Assembly (NCBI GenBank): GCA_039919885.1
Contig: JBDSEV010000015.1
Location: 75,106-139,105, forward strand
Length of the DNA: 64,000 nucleotides
Direction: 5' to 3'
From: JACMLD01 sp039919885
Lineage (GTDB): Bacteria > Bacteroidota > Bacteroidia > Chitinophagales > Chitinophagaceae
Shown: piece by piece, positions 1-6,430 of the stretch
Numbering within the stretch: position 1 is the stretch's first letter
Layout of the letters: each line of letters begins with the position of its first letter
Notes under the pieces: generated by a model
Database searches by the model: none
Seen by the model: the letters and a program-made list of their open reading frames with translations, nothing else
Told to the model about the DNA's origin: nothing
Made by a program: the position numbers and the translations under genes

Positions 1-2
1 CG

Positions 3-92
3 AGGCTCTTGATAGACTCTACCGTAAACCTTGCAGCTGAGCCGCTTAGCTGGAAACATTATACCTGGATACTTCCATATAAAAAAAGATGA
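3..92 (+). CDS. 3' end of a membrane protein gene, probably HTTM / vitamin K-dependent gamma-carboxylase-like (partial)
   Basis: An open frame enters from the left edge and stops at a TGA that overlaps the ATG of the TonB receptor (ATGA, 4-nt overlap), which implies translational coupling. The 29 visible residues contain LLIDSTVNLAAEPLSW and end in WILPYKKR. This resembles the C-terminal strand region of HTTM (horizontally transferred transmembrane) proteins, where a (NGRP)..LIDP..NLA...WILP pattern is usual, and such genes do lie beside TonB receptors in Bacteroidota. The family call rests on a short tail and is inference; that it is the end of a real gene is well supported by the coupled stop. 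Confidence 0.6.
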   Translation, partial: RLLIDSTVNLAAEPLSWKHYTWILPYKKR

Positions 93-2506
93 AAAAGAAG
101 ATGAAAAAAATTTTGTTGCTGGTTATTTATGTTGGAATGTCAGCAGGCCTTGCGGCACAGGAATCATTAAGTATAAGCGGTACGGTAAGACTGGGCACTG
201 AACCTGCTGTTAATGCAACGGTGCAAATCAATCCTGCGGGCACACAGAAAATTACCAACGACAATGGATTTTTCCGGTTTACCAGGCTGGATGCCGGCTC
301 CTATGAAATTATTGTAACCATTGTTGGCTATGAGCCGTCCCGCCAAGACGTAGTGCTTACAGATAAAAACACCGTCCTGGATATTAATATTACAAAAATC
401 AATGCGGTATCGCTTGCTGATGTAACCGTCAGGGGCAGCAAAAGCGAGTCGGTATCGGGCAAGCTTAAAGATGTATCGGGCACCGCAATCAATGCGGGCA
501 AAAAAACGGAACTTATTAATCTAAGGAATATTAACGCCAACCTGGCCACCAATAATACCAGGCAGATATATGCCAGGATTCCGGGTTTAAATATTTGGGA
601 ATATGACAGGGGTGGTTTACAACTCGGCATCGGCGGCCGTGGCCTCAGCCCAAACCGATCGTCCAATTTTAATATACGGCAAAATGGTTATGATATCAGT
701 GCAGATGCGTTGGGTTATCCGGAAAGTTATTATACACCATCGTCTGAAGCAATTGACCAAATCGAAATTATCCGCGGGGCAGCCAGCCTGCAATATGGCC
801 CACAATTTGGTGGACTGGTTAATTTTAAAATGAAAGAGGGCCCGGCACACAAACCATTTGAATTTACAACCAGGCAGACCGGTGGTTCTTTTGGTTTCTT
901 TAATTCGTTTAATAGTATTGGCGGAACAGTTGCAAAAAACAAATTGAATTATTACGCTTTTTACCAGTTTAAAAGAGATGACAGCTGGCGCCCCAACAGT
1001 CATTTTAACCAGCACAATGCTTATGTACATCTTGCATACGACCTCACGCCTAAGCTAACTATAACAGGAGAATATACGTTAATGAAATACCTGGCGCAGC
1101 AACCCGGCGGATTAACGGATGCACAGTTTAATGAAGACGCTTCCGTTTCAGTACGTGCACGAAACTGGTTTAAAGTAGACTGGAACCTGGTAAGCCTTAA
1201 CCTGGATTATGCCATTAATAAAAACACCCGTTTCAACTGGAGAAATTATACGCTGCAGGGGGGCCGGGAAGCCCTGGGCATTTTATCTTACATTAACCGC
1301 CCGGATAATGGTGGTAACCGCGACTACCTGTCTGACAAGTATAGTAATTTTGGATCCGAGCTTCGGTTTATTCACCAGTACAAATTAATTAATGAACAAA
1401 AAAGTACATTCCTTGTGGGCGGCAGGTTATACAAGGGCCTCACCAACAGGAAGCAGGGGCAGGCAGGCGATGGCAGCGGTGCAGATTTTAGCTTCCTGGG
1501 ACCGGAACCGGATCTGTCCGGCTTTCGCTTCCCCGGCACCAACCTGGCGGCATTTGCAGAAAATATATTTCAACTAAACCGGCACTGGAGTATTACACCG
1601 GGAATTCGTTTTGAACACATCAATACAAAAGCTGACGGGTATTACTATAAACAAAACATTTTTATAGCCAGCGAGCGAATTGCAGAGCATAAAACAAACC
1701 CGCGCTCTTTTGTTTTATTGGGCATCGGTACTTCGTGGAAGCTTGATAACGGCGCAGAGTTCTATGCAAATATTTCACAGAATTACCGCTCCATCAATTT
1801 TAATGATATACGTGTGGTTAATGCCAACGCAAAAGTAGATCCCGCACTCAGGGATGAAACCGGATACAATATTGACCTGGGCATTAGAGGACATTACAAG
1901 GGATGGTTGTATGCAGACCTCAGTGTGTTCTACCTAAAATACAACAACCGGATTGGTTCTATTTTTACCCGTGATACCAACTTCATGACGTATCGCCTGC
2001 GCACCAATGTTTCTGACAGCCGCAACCTGGGCCTGGAGCTTTTACTGGAAGGCGATATACTTAAAGCAGTAACGAATGGAGCCGCAAAATACAAGCTGAA
2101 TGTTTATACAAATTTATCACTGATAGATGCGCGTTACATTAATACAAAAAATACTGCTATTGCCGACAAATTGGTAGAGAATGTGCCGCCCGTTTTATTC
2201 AGAACAGGGTTGTCTTTTGGCAATCCGCGTTTCAATATTACCTGGCAGTACTCTTACCAGGCCAAACAATATTCAGATGCCACCAATACAGAAATTACAC
2301 CTACTGCGGTAGATGGTGCTGTGCCTGCATTTAATGTCATGGATTTGAGCCTTAGCTACAACTGGCGAAATTTTACCTTGTATACAGGCGCTAACAACCT
2401 GGCCAATACGAAATACTTTACCAGGAGAGCAGATGGTTACCCGGGCCCCGGCATACTTCCGGCCGATAAAAGAAACCTGTATGTAACGGTGCAGTATAAG
2501 CTATAG
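89..2506 (+). CDS. TonB-dependent receptor, FecA-like, with carboxypeptidase-regulatory-like N-domain
   Basis: Outer-membrane receptor that would take up a chelated metal or other large ligand using TonB energy. Residues 1-23 form a signal peptide (ILLLVIYVGMSAGLAAQ). About 27-110 is a carboxypeptidase D regulatory-like beta-sandwich typical of Bacteroidota receptors, about 130-250 is the plug (IDQIEIIRGAASLQYGPQFGG is the diagnostic stretch), and the rest is a 22-strand-type barrel ending in the usual aromatic/hydrophobic strand NLYVTVQYKL. At 805 aa it is FecA-sized, shorter than SusC. No SusD-like partner follows, which argues against glycan uptake. Start at 89 overlaps the upstream stop; Met5 (101) is an alternative. 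The ligand cannot be read from the sequence; iron-type uptake is inferred from similarity to FecA. Confidence 0.93.
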   Translation: MKKKMKKILLLVIYVGMSAGLAAQESLSISGTVRLGTEPAVNATVQINPAGTQKITNDNGFFRFTRLDAGSYEIIVTIVGYEPSRQDVVLTDKNTVLDINITKINAVSLADVTVRGSKSESVSGKLKDVSGTAINAGKKTELINLRNINANLATNNTRQIYARIPGLNIWEYDRGGLQLGIGGRGLSPNRSSNFNIRQNGYDISADALGYPESYYTPSSEAIDQIEIIRGAASLQYGPQFGGLVNFKMKEGPAHKPFEFTTRQTGGSFGFFNSFNSIGGTVAKNKLNYYAFYQFKRDDSWRPNSHFNQHNAYVHLAYDLTPKLTITGEYTLMKYLAQQPGGLTDAQFNEDASVSVRARNWFKVDWNLVSLNLDYAINKNTRFNWRNYTLQGGREALGILSYINRPDNGGNRDYLSDKYSNFGSELRFIHQYKLINEQKSTFLVGGRLYKGLTNRKQGQAGDGSGADFSFLGPEPDLSGFRFPGTNLAAFAENIFQLNRHWSITPGIRFEHINTKADGYYYKQNIFIASERIAEHKTNPRSFVLLGIGTSWKLDNGAEFYANISQNYRSINFNDIRVVNANAKVDPALRDETGYNIDLGIRGHYKGWLYADLSVFYLKYNNRIGSIFTRDTNFMTYRLRTNVSDSRNLGLELLLEGDILKAVTNGAAKYKLNVYTNLSLIDARYINTKNTAIADKLVENVPPVLFRTGLSFGNPRFNITWQYSYQAKQYSDATNTEITPTAVDGAVPAFNVMDLSLSYNWRNFTLYTGANNLANTKYFTRRADGYPGPGILPADKRNLYVTVQYKL

Positions 2507-2618
2507 TTGCAGCGGGACAGCGTCGCGTACAAACTATTGTCATCACGCGCGTCTGATAAAATGCGGTACCAGGATCGCGGCCGGTCCTACCATTTTAGCA
2601 AAAACTTTCTAGGGAAAA

Positions 2619-3155
2619 CTATTGCGTGGTGGATGCTGGTGGCAGTCCTGCGCTTGTTTTTGCGTACCGGTGTTCGTTCCACACCTGGCCGTTTTTAAAA
2701 ATTGATTGTTCAAAAATGCCTTCTTTTTGATACCCATTTTTTTCCAGCACTTTCATGGAGGGAATATTGTGTTCAAATACACCGGCGAATAGCCGGATAT
2801 AACCAAGACTGAAGCCATAGGCGGAAATAAGTTTTAGGGCTGTTGTTAAAATCCCTTTGTTCCAAAACGGCTCACCCAGCCAATACCCCACTTCCGCACT
2901 TTTGCGGTATACATCCAGCTGCGGAACCATGCCGATAACGCCGCAAAAATGATCCTGGTACACTATCGCAAACACGCATACAGGGCGTTGCGTTTTATTT
3001 AAATTTATAAAAAATGCCGCATCATTTTTCGTGTAGGGAAATGGAATCAAATCGCGCAGGTTACAGGTAATGCGTGGATTATTGAGCAGCATGGCCATTG
3101 GCCGAATGTCTGCATCATCGAGTGGTCTGAGTGTTACGAATGCTTCTGTAAACAT
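2619..3155 (-). CDS. GNAT family N-acetyltransferase (RimJ/RimL-like)
   Basis: Cytoplasmic acetyl-CoA-dependent N-acetyltransferase of about 178 aa. The order LRPLDDADIRPMAMLLNN at the N-terminus, GVIGMVPQLDVYRKSAEVGYWLGEPFWNKGI in the middle and RLFAGVFEHNIPSMKVLEKNGY near the end matches the RimJ/RimL branch (acetylation of ribosomal or other protein N-termini, or of antibiotics and amino acids). The frame can be opened at a TTG at 3167, but the ATG at 3155 is preferred and leaves the conserved region intact. It stands alone between the receptor and metX; the substrate is unknown. Confidence 0.85.
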   Translation of the reverse strand: MFTEAFVTLRPLDDADIRPMAMLLNNPRITCNLRDLIPFPYTKNDAAFFINLNKTQRPVCVFAIVYQDHFCGVIGMVPQLDVYRKSAEVGYWLGEPFWNKGILTTALKLISAYGFSLGYIRLFAGVFEHNIPSMKVLEKNGYQKEGIFEQSIFKNGQVWNEHRYAKTSAGLPPASTTQ

Positions 3156-3271
3156 GATGTTTGCCAACCGGCGGCTAAAGACCAGTTAGCAGGTGTCAAA
3201 TATACAATACACACTGCTGGGCGATAACGGTAAAATTGCAAACCTCACCGGCGCCGAACGCATGCACACAA

Positions 3272-4282
3272 TTAAGACAGCCAGCCGGATAGGTACTTTG
3301 CTATTTTCTCTGATTCTACCATAAATCCATCATGCCCGTAAGCAGAATCAATTTCTATTAGTGTTGCGCGCGGCATCTGTTGGGCCAGGTGGCGTTGTTC
3401 TTCCAGCGGGCAAAGAATATCGCTGCTAACGCCAATGATCAGGGTTGGCTGCAGTAGCTGTTGCAATACATGGTCAACGTTTCCACCCCTGCCCCTGGCA
3501 ATATGGTGGCTGTCCATGGCCTTTGTAAGCAACCAGTAGCAAAAAGCGCTGAAACGTTTTACCAGTTTGTCGCCCTGGTAGTTGATATAAGAAGTCGCTT
3601 TGTAACCATCTAATTTTTCCGGGTCGGTATCTGTTTGGTTTCTTACCATAATGCCATAATTGCGGTAGGTTAGCATTCCAATCGCCCGGGCGGCCTTCAG
3701 CCCCTTGCTTCCTGCGGTAGCGGTGGCATCCAGCCAGGTGTTGTCTGCTTCAATGGCCAGCCGTTGCGCGGTATGTGTGGCAATACCCCAGGCACTTTCT
3801 GTAGCGGAAGTAGCCAGCAGGAAAAGACTTTTTACGCATGCTGATTCCATATACGCCCACTCCAAAGCCTGGTAGCCACCCATGCTGCCGCCTACCAGTA
3901 AATGAATGGTACTGATTCCCAGGTGGGCGCGAAGTAAAATGTGTGCTTTTACAATGTCCCGCACCGTTACCTGCGGAAAACTGCTGTAGTATGGTTGCCC
4001 GGTTACCGGATTGATACTGTGCGGGCCTGTGCTGCCATAACGGCTTCCAAGAATGTTGGCGCAAACAATAAAATAACGGGCTGGGTCCAGCACAAAGCCA
4101 TCGCCTACTACCCCCTTCCACCACTCTGCAACAGCAGAATTAGCAGTAAGATGGTGGCAAATCCACACCACGTTGCTCTTGTCTGCATTGAGCGTACCGT
4201 AAGTATGGTAGGCCACGGCAATTTCGGGCAGCGACTGCCCGCTTTCCAGTTCAAAACCATCCGTATAATGAAAAAACTCCAT
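3272..4282 (-). CDS. metX: homoserine O-acetyltransferase (MetX-type alpha/beta hydrolase fold)
   Basis: Transfers an acyl group, normally from acetyl-CoA, to L-homoserine, the first committed step of methionine synthesis. It carries the family signature GGSMGGYQALEW with nucleophile Ser133, the upstream GPHSINPVTGQPY segment, and the C-terminal catalytic region around YGHDGF. The frame extends to an ATG at 4324, but that would leave 27 bp between it and the divergent osmC and would place the osmC promoter inside the gene; Met15 (4282, MEFFHYTDGFELESG) aligns with family N-termini and is preferred. It lies back to back with osmC-metZ, and metZ uses the product. Succinyl rather than acetyl specificity cannot be excluded. 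Confidence 0.92.
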   Translation of the reverse strand: MEFFHYTDGFELESGQSLPEIAVAYHTYGTLNADKSNVVWICHHLTANSAVAEWWKGVVGDGFVLDPARYFIVCANILGSRYGSTGPHSINPVTGQPYYSSFPQVTVRDIVKAHILLRAHLGISTIHLLVGGSMGGYQALEWAYMESACVKSLFLLATSATESAWGIATHTAQRLAIEADNTWLDATATAGSKGLKAARAIGMLTYRNYGIMVRNQTDTDPEKLDGYKATSYINYQGDKLVKRFSAFCYWLLTKAMDSHHIARGRGGNVDHVLQQLLQPTLIIGVSSDILCPLEEQRHLAQQMPRATLIEIDSAYGHDGFMVESEKIAKYLSGWLS

Positions 4283-4328
4283 CAAACAAGTATGCTGGTG
4301 AAATTGCAAAGTAAAGGGCTGCATGAGT

Positions 4329-4336
4329 TACATTTG
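4329..4336 (+). promoter_or_regulatory. -7 promoter element for osmC-metZ
   Basis: TACATTTG fits the Bacteroidota -7 consensus TAnnTTTG and sits 16 bp before the osmC ATG, with TTG at 4304-4306 as a possible -33 element (22-bp spacer, slightly long). Transcription would begin near 4340, giving a leader of about 10 nt. The position inside the extended metX frame supports the shorter metX start. Confidence 0.45.
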
Positions 4337-4351
4337 CAAAAATTACTATAA

Positions 4352-4777
4352 ATGATTCAAATAAATGTGCGCCGGGCGGATGGCGATTATGGATTTGAGG
4401 CCACCGATGCCAATGGCCACCTGGTAAAGATGGATACCAACCCGGAAGGCGGGGGAAACAATTTTGGTGTGCGGCCAATGCAACTGTTGTTAATGGGCCT
4501 CGGCGGCTGCAGCGGCATTGACATTGTATCTATTTTAAAAAAGCAACGGCAGCTTATTGAGGATTTTTCCATGAAGATAGAAGGTGATCGCTTTGCGGGA
4601 AAAGAACCTTCATTATGGGAAAAAGTGCACATTGTTTTTGAACTAACCGGTAAGATAGATCCGGAAAAAGCAAGAAAAGCCTGCGAACTTTCAATGGATA
4701 AATATTGCTCCGTAGCAGCTACCCTGCGTGGCGGTGAAACTGCTATTACCTGGGAAGTAAAAGTGAACGGTGTATAG
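4352..4777 (+). CDS. OsmC family protein (thiol-dependent peroxidase fold)
   Basis: Small cytoplasmic protein of the OsmC/Ohr family, whose characterised members reduce organic hydroperoxides with two cysteines. Both cysteines are present: Cys53 in GLGGCSGIDIV and Cys119 in DKYCSVAATL, and the length of 141 aa is normal. In the YhfA-like branch the role is unclear, so peroxidase activity is inference. It is followed after 99 bp (using the metZ start chosen here) by metZ on the same strand, which suggests co-transcription with a sulfur-assimilation gene. Confidence 0.9.
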   Translation: MIQINVRRADGDYGFEATDANGHLVKMDTNPEGGGNNFGVRPMQLLLMGLGGCSGIDIVSILKKQRQLIEDFSMKIEGDRFAGKEPSLWEKVHIVFELTGKIDPEKARKACELSMDKYCSVAATLRGGETAITWEVKVNGV

Positions 4778-4876
4778 ACGCGCTTTGTTGCCATGGCCCT
4801 CGCCGGCAACCACATTACAAACCAGCGGACCAATAAAGAACAGGATCAATTACCGAATCAAACAAGCAACAGCAGC

Positions 4877-6049
4877 ATGAAAGAACAACATCCAATAACA
4901 AAAGTCATCCGCACCCGTACAGAACGTACCAACGAGATGGAGCATTCGTCTCCACTTTTTCTTACCAGCAGTTTTGTGTTTGACGATGCGGAAAGCATGC
5001 GGGCGGCTTTTGCGGATGAAACCGATGATAATATTTACAGCCGTTTTAGTAATCCCAGCGTACAGGAATTCACAGACAGGGTATGTGCGTTGGAAGGCGC
5101 TGAGGCAGCATTTGCAACAGCATCGGGCATGAGCGCAATCTTTGCCAGCTTCATGACATTTCTTAAACAGGGCGATCACCTGTTGAGCTGTAACGCAATT
5201 TTTGGCAGCACCCACACCATTATAAAAAAATACCTGCCGAATTATGGTATTGAACACACTTATGTAAGTGCAAATGACCCTGCCTCGTGGGAGGCTGCAA
5301 TCCGGCCCAATACTAAAATGATTTACCTGGAAACGCCTACCAATCCGGGACTTGATATTATTGACCTTGCATTTGCAGGCCAGCTCGCTGCAAAGCATAA
5401 GTTGATATTAAACGTTGACAATTGTTTTGCGACCCCGGTTTGTCAGCGCCCTAATGATTTTGGCGCGCACCTGGTAGTGCATTCTGCTACAAAGTGGATG
5501 GATGGACAGGGACGCGTGTTAGGGGGTGTAATTGCAGGTAAAAAAGAACTGATACACGATATCTATATGTTTTGCCGAAGCACCGGACCGGCCATGGCAC
5601 CGTTCAACGCCTGGATATTAAGCAAAAGCCTGGAAACACTGGATGTGCGTATGGAACGCCATGCAGCCAATGCACTGCATATTGCAAAAGCACTGGAAAA
5701 TCATCCTAAAATTTCCTGGCTGAAATATCCTTTTCTTCCGTCACATCCGCAGCACGCAATTGCATTAAAGCAAATGAAAAACGGGGGCGGCATTGTTTGC
5801 TTCAACCTGAAAGGCGGCATCGAAAGCGGGCGCAAATTTTTAAACAGCCTGCAGATGCTTTCGCTGACAGCCAACCTGGGAGACACCAAAAGCATTGCGA
5901 GTCACCCGGCCAGCACCACCCACGCTAAACTAACTGAAGAAGAACGAATGGCAGTGAACATAACGCCCGGCCTTATACGCATTTCAACGGGGCTGGAATA
6001 TGCAGATGATATCCTCGCCGATATTTTACAGGCACTGGAACAGTGTTGA
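4877..6049 (+). CDS. metZ: trans-sulfuration PLP enzyme, probable O-acyl-homoserine sulfhydrylase (MetZ-like)
   Basis: PLP enzyme of the Cys/Met metabolism family that replaces the acyl group of O-acylhomoserine with sulfide (giving homocysteine) or cysteine (giving cystathionine). The PLP lysine is Lys206 in HSATKWMDGQGRVLGG; the DGQGR extension after the lysine is typical of O-succinylhomoserine sulfhydrylases (MetZ). YSRFSNPS and ETPTNPGLDI are further family motifs. The frame opens at 4793, but the first 28 residues are low-complexity and not family-like, so Met29 (4877, MKEQHPITKVIRTRTERT) is chosen. With metX next door the pathway is probably direct sulfhydrylation. Cystathionine gamma-synthase activity is the main alternative. 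Confidence 0.9.
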   Translation: MKEQHPITKVIRTRTERTNEMEHSSPLFLTSSFVFDDAESMRAAFADETDDNIYSRFSNPSVQEFTDRVCALEGAEAAFATASGMSAIFASFMTFLKQGDHLLSCNAIFGSTHTIIKKYLPNYGIEHTYVSANDPASWEAAIRPNTKMIYLETPTNPGLDIIDLAFAGQLAAKHKLILNVDNCFATPVCQRPNDFGAHLVVHSATKWMDGQGRVLGGVIAGKKELIHDIYMFCRSTGPAMAPFNAWILSKSLETLDVRMERHAANALHIAKALENHPKISWLKYPFLPSHPQHAIALKQMKNGGGIVCFNLKGGIESGRKFLNSLQMLSLTANLGDTKSIASHPASTTHAKLTEEERMAVNITPGLIRISTGLEYADDILADILQALEQC

Positions 6050-6349
6050 TACTTAACTCAGTTGCTCAGGGGCTGGCACGCTAAATAAGCCGCCGCATAC
6101 CCGCGTTATTTTTTTCATAGGTAAAGTGAGCGGTTGCGTTTAGTTATCCGGCAATTTCTGCTGCTACGGATGCAGGTATTTATTGTATGTACCTGGCGAT
6201 GGCCCACAAAATCCTTCGCTGGTAATGCAGACTCGTTTTTCCAGGGCGGGTACAACTTGCTGTAGTGCGCATGGCAGTCTAGCCATGCCTGATACCATTT
6301 AATAATCGCCGCTTCTCGCTGTCTCTGCCTGAAAATTTACTGTTGACTC
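6050..6349. other. Intergenic gap between convergent metZ and the T9SS esterase gene
   Basis: About 300 bp without a recognisable gene, RNA or promoter. A short perfect inverted repeat (CATGGC near 6270, GCCATG near 6282) is the only structure seen before the terminator that follows. No candidate metZ terminator with a T-run was found. Confidence 0.4.
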
Positions 6350-6398
6350 AAAAAAAATCCCGGGCTACCTCCGGCTGTTTGGCCGCTGGTAGTCCGGG
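6350..6398 (-). terminator. Intrinsic terminator of the T9SS esterase gene
   Basis: Read on the minus strand, arms 6388-6398 and 6359-6369 (CCCGGACTACC / GGTAGCCCGGG, one mismatch) enclose an 18-nt loop and are followed by a run of eight T (6357-6350). It lies 33 bp past the stop of the 6431-9145 gene. Confidence 0.75.
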
Positions 6399-6430
6399 AA
6401 GGAAATGCTTGCGCATTTTAATGAAAGGGA

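Noticed and set aside
328..1030. Long open frames antisense to or within the TonB receptor
   Set aside because: They follow the codon phase of the receptor, lack any family motif and no promoter; the same applies to most overlapping frames across the window.
2507..2698. 63-codon frame after the TonB receptor
   Set aside because: Overlaps the real GNAT gene on the other strand, has no recognisable sequence and an unlikely composition.
3168..3271. A possible RNA element between the GNAT and metX genes
   Set aside because: GC-rich and with short pairings only; it lies after metX and before the GNAT start, with no signature of a known RNA.
4283..4351. A SAM or other riboswitch before metX or osmC-metZ
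   Set aside because: The intergenic space is too short for any known SAM-responsive aptamer and no conserved core is present.
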